Under the pieces are notes generated by a model. It was given only the letters and a program-made list of their open reading frames with translations, did not search any database and had not been told where the DNA came from. From J005 sp964613235 (GTDB lineage Bacteria > Pseudomonadota > Zetaproteobacteria > Mariprofundales > Mariprofundaceae): a DNA stretch of 32,825 bases. The position numbers were made by a program, and so were the translations under genes. Shown here in pieces: positions 22,916 through 30,649 of this stretch; positions within the stretch are counted from its first letter, which is position 1; each line of letters opens with the position of its first letter. The stretch covers positions 1 to 32,825 of the forward strand of contig CAZTGM010000013.1 of assembly GCA_964613235.1 (NCBI GenBank), given 5' to 3'.

Positions 22916-23620
22916 CTATTCGTCAAGTTCACCACTGAGCAGGGCTGCTGCCGTTTCGTGATCGACGTGCCGGATGTCATGCCCTCTGACCATGTAAATG
23001 ACCATCTCGGCAACATTGACGGCATGGTCGCCGATACGTTCAATGTTTTTGCCGATGTTGGAGGCAATCAGGCCGGCACTGATCTGGCGCGGATCTTCCA
23101 GCATATAGGTCAGATTTTCACGCTGCATGCTTTTGAAGGCCTTGTTGATTTTGTCATCTGCAGCAATGACCTGCATGGCTTTGTCTACATCATTTCTGGC
23201 AAAGGCATCCAGCGCATCCTGTACCTGTGCAATGGCCTTATCAGCAAGGCTTTGCAGGGAGTCAGTATGATTGAGCGGGTGCTCATCGGTTTGCAGCATG
23301 CCTTCAGCGATATTTTCGGCCAGATCACCGATGCGCTCAAGATCGGTGACGATTTTAATCGTGGCAATGACCAGGCGTAAATCACTGGCTGCAGGCTGGC
23401 GCAGCGCCAGCAGCGAGCGAGTCATGTTATCAATTTCCACTTCCAGTGCATTGATGGCCTTGTCGCGCTCAATGACTTTGCGGGCTTTTTTCGTATTTTG
23501 TTCGGTCAGGGCATTAATGGAGCGACGGATGGCTTTTTCCACCAGGCCGCCCATGGATAACACCTTCTCTTTCAGCAAGGTAAGTTCGTCTTCAAAACGT
23601 TTGATTGTATGTTCAGGCAT
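22916..23620 (-). CDS. phoU: Phosphate-specific transport regulator PhoU
   Basis: This 234-residue two-bundle helical protein connects the Pst transporter with PhoR and dampens Pho signalling when phosphate is plentiful. Both PhoU repeats can be seen. One contains NALEVEIDNMTRSLLALRQPAASDLRLVIATIKIVTDLERIGD, the other DKINKAFKSMQRENLTYMLEDPRQISAGLIASNIGKNIERIGDHAVNVAE, each ending in the ERIGD metal-binding motif. GAGGAGAA precedes the ATG. It follows pstB by 18 bases in the standard pst order. Confidence 0.96.
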   Translation of the reverse strand: MPEHTIKRFEDELTLLKEKVLSMGGLVEKAIRRSINALTEQNTKKARKVIERDKAINALEVEIDNMTRSLLALRQPAASDLRLVIATIKIVTDLERIGDLAENIAEGMLQTDEHPLNHTDSLQSLADKAIAQVQDALDAFARNDVDKAMQVIAADDKINKAFKSMQRENLTYMLEDPRQISAGLIASNIGKNIERIGDHAVNVAEMVIYMVRGHDIRHVDHETAAALLSGELDE

Positions 23621-23638
23621 GGTTTTCTCCTCTGATCC

Positions 23639-24409
23639 TTAGCCGAAACGCCCGGTGATATAGTCTTCGGTTTCCTGCTTGTTTGGTGCAGTGAAGATGG
23701 TGGATGTTTCACCAAATTCGATCAGGTTGCCGAGATAGAAATAGGCCGTGTAATCGGAAACGCGTGCTGCCTGCTGCATGTTATGCGTGACGATGACGAT
23801 CGTGTAATCCTGCTTCAGTTCATCCATCAGTTCCTCGATCTTGGCCGTGGCAATCGGGTCGAGGGCGGAGCAGGGTTCGTCCATGAGAATGACATCGGGC
23901 TGTACGGCAATCGTGCGCGCAATGCACAGGCGCTGTTGCTGGCCGCCGGACAATGCGGTTCCCGGTTGCTGCAGCTTGTCTTTAACCTCATCCCAGATGC
24001 TGGCTTTGCGAAGAGCAGTTTCGACCAGTTCATCCATATCCGGGCCATCATCGACGAGGCCATGAATACGTGGTGCATAGGCGATGTTTTCATAAATGCT
24101 TTTGGGAAACGGATTGGGCTTCTGAAAAACCATGCCGACATGTGTTCGCAATTGCACCACATCGACTCTGGGATCATAAATGTCCTGTTCATCCAGCAAT
24201 ACCTGGCCTTCGATGTGGCAGGAGGGGATGCGGTCATTCATACGGTTCAGAGTGCGCAGGAATGTGGATTTGCCACAACCGGACGGCCCGATAAAGGCAG
24301 TGATCTTGCCACTGTAAATATTCAGGTTGATACCATGCAGGGCTTCAAAGTCGCCATACCAGAGCTTCAGATCGCGTACGGTAATTTTGTTTTCCAGTTC
24401 AGTGCTCAT
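23639..24409 (-). CDS. pstB: Phosphate ABC transporter ATP-binding protein
   Basis: This 256-residue ABC ATPase powers PstCA. It has Walker A GPSGCGKST (about residues 41-49), the Q-loop at GMVFQKPNPFPKSIYENIAY, the ABC signature LSGGQQQRLCIARTIAV, Walker B VILMDEPCSALDP and the switch His in IVTHNMQQAARV. The PstB-typical NRMNDRIPSCHIEGQVLLDEQDIYD segment is present. It starts 6 bases after the pstA stop. Length is typical (about 255-260). Confidence 0.97.
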   Translation of the reverse strand: MSTELENKITVRDLKLWYGDFEALHGINLNIYSGKITAFIGPSGCGKSTFLRTLNRMNDRIPSCHIEGQVLLDEQDIYDPRVDVVQLRTHVGMVFQKPNPFPKSIYENIAYAPRIHGLVDDGPDMDELVETALRKASIWDEVKDKLQQPGTALSGGQQQRLCIARTIAVQPDVILMDEPCSALDPIATAKIEELMDELKQDYTIVIVTHNMQQAARVSDYTAYFYLGNLIEFGETSTIFTAPNKQETEDYITGRFG

Positions 24410-24415
24410 AATGCC

Positions 24416-25597
24416 TCACCAGTTTTGTTGCGAACGATTTCTCAGCGTTACCGCCAAGGCGTTCAGGCTTAATAGTACAGTCAATAATACCAGAATACCT
24501 GCGGCCGTACGTTCGGCATAGCCGCGCAGCGATTCGGTGGACCAGGTATACACCTGCGCAGGCAGTACCGTCGTGGCATCAAGAATTGAGGAAGATGGTT
24601 CCGGGATATAGGCCATCATGCCGACAATGATCAGCGGAGCGGTTTCGCCCATGGCCTGAGCCAGACCAATGATCGAGCCGGTCAGAATACCCGGCATGGC
24701 CAGTGGCAGCACATGATGCCAGACTGTTTGCAAGCTGGAGGCACCCAGCCCGTAGGCTGCTTCACGGATGGATTCCGGTACGGCGCGCAATGCTGCACGG
24801 GTTGCGATAATGATAATGGGCAGGGTCATCAGCGCCAGTGTCAGGCCACCGGCCAGTGCCGAGGATCGCGGTACTCCCATGAAGTTGATGAAAATGGCCA
24901 GTCCCAGCAGGCCGTACAGAATGGAGGGGATGGCCGCAAGATTGTTAATATTAACCTCAATGATGCGAGTGAAGTGGTTATCGGAAGCAAATTCTTCCAG
25001 ATAAATGGCCGTCATGATACCGATGGGTACGGCCATAAGCATGGTAAGCAGTAGTGTGAATACCGAGCCGACGGCAGCAGCCAGAATGCCGGCATTTTCC
25101 GGCAGCTTGGAGTCGCCGGAGGTAAAGAAGGAACTGTTGAAGACCTGACGCACGCGTCCCTGTGCGGACATGTCATCGACGGTTTTACGATATTTGTCTT
25201 TCAGCCCATGACCTTCATGCTGCTTGATATACTGATCGACACGACTGTCGGCAGGCACCCATTCCTCGCGGGTTTTGCCAATCAGTTCCGGGTGCTCATC
25301 CAGCAGGGCGGGCAGACTACGCAGCCATGCACGACTGACGATACGGCGCAGGCTACGGTCGATGGCCGTATTGTAATTGCTCTTGACGGCTTCGCTGTAG
25401 TGTACATCGACTCGAACTTCTGTTTGATGAAAGGCGGGCAGGGCCTGGCCGATGATGTCGATAAAGAAAAAGACCAGAAAAGCCAGCGCCATGCCGAGCG
25501 CAGCTAACCCATACCAGCGAAAACGGGTATCGGCGCGTTCGCGTTTTTTATGACGTGGATGCGTGGGTCCGGTAAGGAGATAGGGCGTTTTATTCAT
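24416..25597 (-). CDS. pstA: Phosphate ABC transporter permease PstA, long form
   Basis: This 393-residue inner-membrane permease is about 100 longer than E. coli PstA. The first transmembrane segment (about 31-50) is followed by a soluble insert of about 125 residues containing VRVDVHYSEAVKSNYN, RAWLRSLPALLDEHPELIGK and YIKQHEGHGLKDKYRK. This matches the DUF3333-type N-terminal extension known in PstA of several proteobacteria. The permease core carries the coupling-helix region REAAYGLGASSLQTVWHHVLPLAMPGILTG that contacts PstB. It overlaps the pstC stop by 8 bases. The insert probably faces the periplasm; its role is unknown. Confidence 0.94.
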   Translation of the reverse strand: MNKTPYLLTGPTHPRHKKRERADTRFRWYGLAALGMALAFLVFFFIDIIGQALPAFHQTEVRVDVHYSEAVKSNYNTAIDRSLRRIVSRAWLRSLPALLDEHPELIGKTREEWVPADSRVDQYIKQHEGHGLKDKYRKTVDDMSAQGRVRQVFNSSFFTSGDSKLPENAGILAAAVGSVFTLLLTMLMAVPIGIMTAIYLEEFASDNHFTRIIEVNINNLAAIPSILYGLLGLAIFINFMGVPRSSALAGGLTLALMTLPIIIIATRAALRAVPESIREAAYGLGASSLQTVWHHVLPLAMPGILTGSIIGLAQAMGETAPLIIVGMMAYIPEPSSSILDATTVLPAQVYTWSTESLRGYAERTAAGILVLLTVLLSLNALAVTLRNRSQQNW

Positions 25598-26834
25598 ATT
25601 GCTGCCTGAATTTTCTAACCAGGATGGTGGAAATGATGTTGAGTATCAGTGTCGCGATCAGCAGTACCAAGCCCAGGGCAAAGGCGGACAGTGTGAAGGC
25701 CGAATCGAATTCCTGGTCACCGGTCAGTGCTTCGACGATCTTCACCGTTACCGTAGTCATGCCTTCCAGCGGGTTGGCTGTAAGATTGGGGCGCAGGCCG
25801 GCGGCCATGACCACGATCATCGTTTCACCGATGGCACGGGATACGGCCAGCAGGCAGGCAGAAACAATGCCTGGCATGGCTGCCGGAAGTACGATATGGC
25901 GAATGGTTTCCGCCTTGGTTGTGCCCAGTGCCAGCGAGCCGTCGCGCATGGCTTGCGGCACGGCGCGAATGACATCATCGGATAGCGATGAAATAAAGGG
26001 GATGATCATGACACCCATAATCAGTCCCGGTGCCAGTGCATTGGTGTAGTCGGCTTCCAGGCCAAGGCTGTGCGCAATATCCACAACCAGCGGGCTGATC
26101 GTGATGGCAGCGAAAAAGCCGTACACAACCGTGGGGATGCCGGCCAGGATTTCCAGCATCGGTTTCAGTCGGCCGCGAGCGGCATGGCTGGCGTATTCCG
26201 ACATATAGATGGCGGAAAACAGACCGATGGGCACGGCTACGAGCATGGCAATCAGCGTAATCATGAATGTGCCGGCAAAAATGGGCAGGGAACCAAACAG
26301 GGGCGGTGCAACATTTTCATCGGCACGGCCGGCACCAATCAGAAAGGCCGTGTCCGGTTGCCATTGCGTACCGGTAATAAAGTCCCAGAAGGAAATTACC
26401 TTAAAGAAACGGATCGACTCAAAAATGACAGACAGCACGATGCCGATCGTGGTCAATATGGAGATTGTGGCAGCAGCCAGCAACAGGCCGCGCATGGCTT
26501 TTTCCACGGCCTGACGGGCACGAAAATCGGGATGAATATGGCGCAGGGCAAACCATAAACCACTGGCAGCCAGCAGCAGGGCCGTGGCCAACAACATCGT
26601 GGGCGGTACGCTAAACAGCCCGAACATGTGCGCCATGCTGAACAGCAGGGAGACGGCCAGGGTTGGTAGTGTCAGCCAGAGCACGGCATACCAGCCATAG
26701 AAACCGGGGCGCGAGTGCAGGCGCAAGCCGTCTGTTTCAGCGGACAGCGCCTTGCTGCGCGCCAGCCAGAAACCGGTGGCGGCCAGCGGTATCAGGCCGC
26801 CGAAGAACCAGAGAAATATATCAGCAGTGCTCAT
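25590..26834 (-). CDS. pstC: Phosphate ABC transporter permease PstC, long form
   Basis: This 414-residue permease is also longer than E. coli PstC (319). The extra N-terminal 100 residues contain three hydrophobic segments (SLLFSMAHMFGLFSVPPTML and neighbours) before the conserved core. The core has FFKVISFWDFITGTQWQPD, PPLFGSLPIFAGTFMITLIAMLVAVPIGLFSAIYMSEYA and the coupling region RDGSLALGTTKAETIRHIVLPAAMPGIVSA. GAGGATG lies about 12 bases before the ATG. It is separated from pstS by 195 bases of hairpins and a terminator. Confidence 0.94.
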   Translation of the reverse strand: MSTADIFLWFFGGLIPLAATGFWLARSKALSAETDGLRLHSRPGFYGWYAVLWLTLPTLAVSLLFSMAHMFGLFSVPPTMLLATALLLAASGLWFALRHIHPDFRARQAVEKAMRGLLLAAATISILTTIGIVLSVIFESIRFFKVISFWDFITGTQWQPDTAFLIGAGRADENVAPPLFGSLPIFAGTFMITLIAMLVAVPIGLFSAIYMSEYASHAARGRLKPMLEILAGIPTVVYGFFAAITISPLVVDIAHSLGLEADYTNALAPGLIMGVMIIPFISSLSDDVIRAVPQAMRDGSLALGTTKAETIRHIVLPAAMPGIVSACLLAVSRAIGETMIVVMAAGLRPNLTANPLEGMTTVTVKIVEALTGDQEFDSAFTLSAFALGLVLLIATLILNIISTILVRKFRQQYE

Positions 26835-26880
26835 TCGGTTTTGACATCCTCATCGCGTAAATCTCAATATATAACATTAA

Positions 26881-26964
26881 CAGTCCATATTTTGAATCGC
26901 ATGGACTGATTTGTGACTTGTAAATCACAAACCGGCATGGATATAAGCGAGTTTATATCCATGC
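26881..26964 (-). repeat. Three successive inverted repeats in the pstS-pstC gap
   Basis: The repeats are CAGTCCAT/ATGGACTG (26881-26888, 26901-26908), TTTGTGA/TCACAAA (26910-26916, 26925-26931) and a perfect 12-bp pair GCATGGATATAA/TTATATCCATGC (26935-26946, 26953-26964) with a 6-base loop. Together with the terminator at 26980-27015 they fill the intergenic region. They may stabilise the upstream pstS mRNA or act as operators; the role is not shown. Confidence 0.7.
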
Positions 26965-26979
26965 TGACTTGCCGGACAT

Positions 26980-27015
26980 AAAAAACCGGCCGGGAGCAGC
27001 ATGCCCCGGCCGGTT
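26980..27015 (-). terminator. Terminator/attenuator after pstS
   Basis: On the - strand AACCGGCCGGG (27015-27005) pairs perfectly over 11 bases with CCCGGCCGGTT (26994-26984), followed by a run of six T (26985-26980). It lies just downstream of the pstS stop and would end most transcripts there, so that pstS is made in excess over pstCAB. Confidence 0.9.
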
Positions 27016-27029
27016 CTGGCCAGCAAGAA

Positions 27030-28058
27030 TTACTTCTTTTTCAGGTCATCAGCCTTCAGGCGCTTCAGAGCCTTCAGATCTGCACGATATTCGTCACGCA
27101 ACGATTTCGGCAGCGGGATCAGGCCGATATCGGTGCATTCACCATCATCACCGATCATCTGTTCGCTCATGAACAGGTTGGCATATTCAAGCATGCCGGG
27201 AACCTTCTTGATGTGCGATTGCTTGATGTAGAAATACAGCGAACGGGACAGCTTGTAGGAGCCATCCTGCACGGTTTCCGGCGCCGGAGCAACGCCCTCG
27301 ATTGTGGCTGCAGCGATTTTATCTGTGTTTTCAGCCAGGTAGCTATAACCGAAGATGCCGAGCGCTGCCGTATCCTTGGTCAGCTTCTGCACGATCAGGT
27401 TGTCGTTTTCACCGGACGGAACATATACGCCGTCCTGGCGGATTTCGTGGAACTTCTTGAAGCCAGCATCGTTGTAAACTTTCCAGTGTTTGGTGTTGTG
27501 CTTGAGGATCATATCTTCAAACGCGTCACGGGTGCCGGAAGAGGTCGGCGGGCCATAGATCGTGATCTTGCGGTGTGGCAGTTTCGGATTGATTTCATCC
27601 CAGAAATGATACGGGTTTTCGATTAGGCCGGATTCGTCCTTGTTTGGTACCTTGGAGGCAACAGCCAGCAACAGTTCCTTACGGGTCAGGTTGATCGGCG
27701 CAGCATTCTTGGACTGCGCAATGGCGATACCGTCGTAGCCGACGACCATTTCCGTAATATATTTAACGCCATTTTTCTGGCATTTCTTGAATTCCTTGGC
27801 CTTCATGCGACGCGAGGCATTGGTGATGTCCGGCGTATCCATGCCATTGCCGGCGCAGAACAGCTTCATGCCGCCGCCGGAACCGGTGGATTCAACAACC
27901 GGAGTCTTGAATTTGGTGGTGGAACCGATTGCTTCAGCGACATAGCTGGAGAACGGGTAAACCGTGGATGAGCCCACGATCTTGATCTGGTCACGAGCCT
28001 GCGCCGTACCTGCAGCGACCAGCAGTGTGACAGTGGTTGCCAATATAATTTTTTTCAT
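27030..28058 (-). CDS. pstS: Periplasmic phosphate-binding protein
   Basis: This 342-residue substrate-binding protein captures phosphate for PstCAB. The signal peptide MKKIILATTVTLLVAAGTAQA ends about residue 21. The mature protein starts with IKIVGSSTVYPF, a phosphate-contacting loop, followed by ESTGSGGGMKLFC, ITNASRRMK and YGPPTSSGTRDAFED, which carries the other phosphate ligands. The C-terminal tail is Lys/Asp rich. AAGGAGC precedes the start. No PHO box was found in the 87-base gap to the porin gene, so expression probably comes from the porin promoter. Confidence 0.96.
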   Translation of the reverse strand: MKKIILATTVTLLVAAGTAQARDQIKIVGSSTVYPFSSYVAEAIGSTTKFKTPVVESTGSGGGMKLFCAGNGMDTPDITNASRRMKAKEFKKCQKNGVKYITEMVVGYDGIAIAQSKNAAPINLTRKELLLAVASKVPNKDESGLIENPYHFWDEINPKLPHRKITIYGPPTSSGTRDAFEDMILKHNTKHWKVYNDAGFKKFHEIRQDGVYVPSGENDNLIVQKLTKDTAALGIFGYSYLAENTDKIAAATIEGVAPAPETVQDGSYKLSRSLYFYIKQSHIKKVPGMLEYANLFMSEQMIGDDGECTDIGLIPLPKSLRDEYRADLKALKRLKADDLKKK

Positions 28059-28104
28059 AAGAATTGCTCCTTTCTTGATTCAGTCGAAATTTGGTCAGGA
28101 ATGG

Positions 28105-28131
28105 AAGGCCGGGGAGTCCGCCCCCGGCCTT
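28105..28131 (-). terminator. Stable hairpin between porin and pstS genes
   Basis: AAGGCCGGGG (28105-28114) and CCCCGGCCTT (28122-28131) form a perfect 10-bp stem with a 7-base loop, just after the porin stop codon. On the - strand no T tract follows, so it may be an RNA-stabilising or weak attenuating stem rather than a full terminator. Confidence 0.5.
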
Positions 28132-28145
28132 TCGCATTTCAGGCT

Positions 28146-29219
28146 TTAGAACTTGATTTCGGAATACAGACCAAACTTGGTATTCTTCTCGAAGTTCGTA
28201 GCGATATGGCCGACGTTGTCCTTCTTGCTGTAGTCGTAAGCCAGCGAGAAAGCAACATTCTTGCGGGCGAACCATTCCAGGCCGAGCACATAGCGGCTGG
28301 TCTTGATATCGAGTACCTGGCCATCCTGCTTCGTGTTCAGGCTTTCGTAACGACCGAATGCGCCGAAGCTGTCCGCAAGGTTGGCCCAGCCCCAGGCAAC
28401 ATAACCGGTGTTCTTAGTAACGTTGTTGATGGCAACAGCCTTGTCTTTGGCCTTTTCGGAGATGTAGTTACCACCGAGGCGCCAGTCATGTGAACCATAG
28501 GAGAGCATGCCTTGCCACAGCGTGTGCTTGACACCCAGTGTATTGCTCTGGGTAGCAGCATCCCACGTCTTCGAACCCTTGTAACCATCGCGGAACTGCA
28601 CGTCCAGCGTCAGGCCTTCCACCGGATACAGGCCGATACGGCCGTTGAAATCGACAGCATTGGTCTTGCTGATATTGGCATAACCAGCACCATTGATTTC
28701 AGTGAAATGATAATCTACCAGACCATCGGCCAGCTTGCCTTTCAGGCCGATACCGGCATCAGCGGAAGAATCCAGGTGATAAGTGTCCACGAAAGTCTTG
28801 GTGACATAACGGTGCTTCATCAGGTGTTCTTCATGACCGATCCACGGCGTGCCGATGACACCGGCCTGCAGGATGGCGGCAGGTGAGAACTTGCCCTGCA
28901 GATAAGCCTTCTTGATGTACACGCTGCTGGCTTTTTTCAGGCCGGTTTCAAGCTGTACGTCTGTGGTCAGGGCCATGCTCCAGGTATCATCAAACTGATA
29001 GGATACGGAAAAATAGGCACGATCCAGTGCCGCGCCGACGGTTTTACCCGTTGTGCCGGTCTGGTCTTCTTTCTTCGTCTGTGTCAGGTTTACATAGAAC
29101 TTGGCACCGATTTTCAGCTTGCTGTCGCCGTCATCATAAACGTTTACGCCACCGGCATAAGCCGCTGTCGAAAACGCTACCATGGCCAGTGCAGCAATCG
29201 ATTTAATCATTGCTTTCAT
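28146..29219 (-). CDS. Outer-membrane porin, probably phosphate-starvation induced
   Basis: This 357-residue protein has a signal peptide (MKAMIKSIAALAMVAFSTAAYA) and the alternating amphipathic strands of a 16- to 18-stranded barrel: KLKIGAKFYVNL, RAYFSVSYQF, WSMALTTDVQLE and others. It ends in GLYSEIKF with the C-terminal Phe needed for barrel insertion. It resembles anion- or phosphate-selective porins in position more than in any motif I can name. Placed under a PHO box and ahead of pstS, it probably allows phosphate across the outer membrane. GAGGAG lies upstream of the start. Confidence 0.88.
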   Translation of the reverse strand: MKAMIKSIAALAMVAFSTAAYAGGVNVYDDGDSKLKIGAKFYVNLTQTKKEDQTGTTGKTVGAALDRAYFSVSYQFDDTWSMALTTDVQLETGLKKASSVYIKKAYLQGKFSPAAILQAGVIGTPWIGHEEHLMKHRYVTKTFVDTYHLDSSADAGIGLKGKLADGLVDYHFTEINGAGYANISKTNAVDFNGRIGLYPVEGLTLDVQFRDGYKGSKTWDAATQSNTLGVKHTLWQGMLSYGSHDWRLGGNYISEKAKDKAVAINNVTKNTGYVAWGWANLADSFGAFGRYESLNTKQDGQVLDIKTSRYVLGLEWFARKNVAFSLAYDYSKKDNVGHIATNFEKNTKFGLYSEIKF

Positions 29220-29267
29220 TGGTTATTCGCTCCTCGCGTACATATTCCCGTTTTTTAGGGTGCGCGA

Positions 29268-29301
29268 ACCATAGGCAGCAAATATGACAGCGGTATGACA
29301 C
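29268..29301 (-). promoter_or_regulatory. PHO box and -10 of the porin-pst operon
   Basis: On the - strand GTGTCAT (29301-29295) is followed after 4 bases (ACCG) by CTGTCAT (29290-29284), two 7-base PhoB half sites at 11-base period, 13 of 14 matching the CTGTCAT repeat. Ten bases further lies TATGGT (29273-29268) as -10, the standard spacing for PhoB-activated promoters that lack a -35. The start codon of the porin is 65 bases from the box. Confidence 0.85.
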
Positions 29302-29310
29302 ACGGAAATT

Positions 29311-29352
29311 CTGTGATTTCTGTCATGTGCGTGACTTAATCTTCTTTATGTT
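29311..29352 (+). promoter_or_regulatory. Possible second, divergent PHO-like promoter before the cNMP/phoBR operon
   Basis: On the + strand CTGTGAT (29311-29317) and CTGTCAT (29320-29326) occur, and four bases after the latter GTGACTT (29331-29337) as a poor second half site. TATGTT (29347-29352) follows after 9 bases as a -10. The repeats resemble a PHO box but the match and spacing are imperfect. It would permit autoregulation of phoBR. Confidence 0.35.
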
Positions 29353-29381
29353 TCAGGCCAATATTAAATGAGGTGAGTATA

Positions 29382-29897
29382 ATGAATTCAAAAGATAATT
29401 TCGCTCAGGCGTTTGAAGCCAGTGTATTGGCCAATCCTTATTATGCGCGATTCCGCTGCTTGCCGGTGTGTGAGGATTTAGGTTGCCGGGAAAGTATGTT
29501 GCTGTTTTCCTGTTTTGAGCAGGGGCAGGTTGCGCAAGGAACAACGGTTTATAAGGCAGGAGATTCATCCGAGCGTATGATGCACCTGATTCTGGATGGT
29601 GAGGTCAGCGTGACCAATGTTGCTGAGGAAGAATATGAGTGCCTGAAGAATGGTGATGTGTTCGGCCTGTTTTCTTTTCTCGATGAGGCCAGGCCGCATT
29701 CGGCAACGGTGAAGGCCAGTAGCGATGTTGCATTGCTGAGGCTGAGTCGCAGTTATTTTGATGTGATCACACTTGAAGACCCGTTGCTGGGCGGAGAACT
29801 GTTGCGTTTCATGTTCCGTCTGCTGTCGCGGATGGCATTGAAACTGGAAGTGGAATACGTCGCGATGCGACAATATGCACTGGGGCGGCGTGTCTGA
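29382..29897 (+). CDS. Cyclic-nucleotide-binding-domain protein without DNA-binding domain
   Basis: This 171-residue protein has one cNMP-binding beta-roll (about residues 40-145): FEQGQVAQGTTVYKAGDSSERMMHLILDGEVSV, FGLFSFLDEARPHSATVKASSDVALLRLSRSYFDVI. The family cassette GExS that binds the phosphate appears as VFGLFSFLDEARPHSA, so the Glu is changed and nucleotide binding is uncertain. Unlike Crp/Fnr it has no C-terminal helix-turn-helix. The start ATG 29382 is favoured by GAGGTGAG upstream; a GTG at 29373 is possible. Its stop overlaps the next ATG (TGATG), so it is co-translated with phoB. A modulating role in phosphate signalling is inferred. Confidence 0.8.
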   Translation: MNSKDNFAQAFEASVLANPYYARFRCLPVCEDLGCRESMLLFSCFEQGQVAQGTTVYKAGDSSERMMHLILDGEVSVTNVAEEEYECLKNGDVFGLFSFLDEARPHSATVKASSDVALLRLSRSYFDVITLEDPLLGGELLRFMFRLLSRMALKLEVEYVAMRQYALGRRV

Positions 29898-30649
29898 TGC
29901 TTGAGTCCGGCAGCAGCTTCTTTCAATATAGCTCCCTGATGTCAAACGAACACGATCCACAGGCCGATATCTTGATCGTCGAGGATGAGGAGGCCATCGC
30001 TCGTCTGATGGCACTGCATCTGCGTGCCGCCGGATTCGGTACACATATTGTCGGTGATGGGGATAGCGCCATCCGTATGCTTGCAGATACCAGCTGGAGG
30101 CTGGTCATTCTTGATCGTATGCTGCCGGGTGCCAGTGGTATGAAAATCCTGCGCTGGTTGCGTCGTGACAGTGCAGATGATTATGTGCCGGTGCTGATGG
30201 TGACAGCGCTTGGTATGTCGACGGAACGCGTCAAGGGCTTGAACGAAGGCGCGGATGATTATCTTCCCAAGCCATTTGAACCGGAGGAGCTGGTTGCCCG
30301 AACCAGGGCACTGTTACGCCGAACTCGTGTCGTTGAAACAGGTCGGGCCAGCAAGGCGACGTTGATGCTCGATCCGGAGGTGCCGGTGGCGTATGACGGG
30401 GATGCGCGTGTTGAGTTGCGGCCGATGGAGTATAAATTGCTGAAAGTGCTTATGGATAAGCCCGGCAAAACGCGCAGCCGCGAATGGTTGCTGGATCATG
30501 TCTGGGGACATGATGTGTTTGTGGAGCCGCGCACGGTGGATGTTACGGTCAAGCGTTTGCGTAAGGCCTTGAAGACGCTGGGGCACAAGCAGTGTATTGA
30601 AACCGTTCGCAGCATGGGCTACCGCTATATCGAAGAGCCGGAACATTAA
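29897..30649 (+). CDS. phoB: Phosphate regulon response regulator PhoB
   Basis: This OmpR/PhoB-family regulator is 250 residues from ATG 29897 or 236 from ATG 29939. 29897 is annotated because it overlaps the preceding stop and has GGGGCGG upstream, but 29939 gives a length nearer the family's 229. The receiver shows ILIVEDEEA, the phosphoacceptor Asp in VILDRMLPG and the Lys in DDYLPKPFEP. The winged-helix domain contains LRPMEYKLLKVLMDKPGKTRSREWLLDHVWG and VDVTVKRLRKAL. Phosphorylated PhoB would bind the PHO box before the porin. phoR follows with a 1-base overlap. Confidence 0.94.
   Translation: MLESGSSFFQYSSLMSNEHDPQADILIVEDEEAIARLMALHLRAAGFGTHIVGDGDSAIRMLADTSWRLVILDRMLPGASGMKILRWLRRDSADDYVPVLMVTALGMSTERVKGLNEGADDYLPKPFEPEELVARTRALLRRTRVVETGRASKATLMLDPEVPVAYDGDARVELRPMEYKLLKVLMDKPGKTRSREWLLDHVWGHDVFVEPRTVDVTVKRLRKALKTLGHKQCIETVRSMGYRYIEEPEH

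Noticed and set aside
20876..29219. A possible second phosphate-type insertion or foreign origin of the Pho cluster
   Set aside because: Base composition and protein style look like the neighbouring housekeeping genes and no mobile gene or tRNA flanks the cluster.
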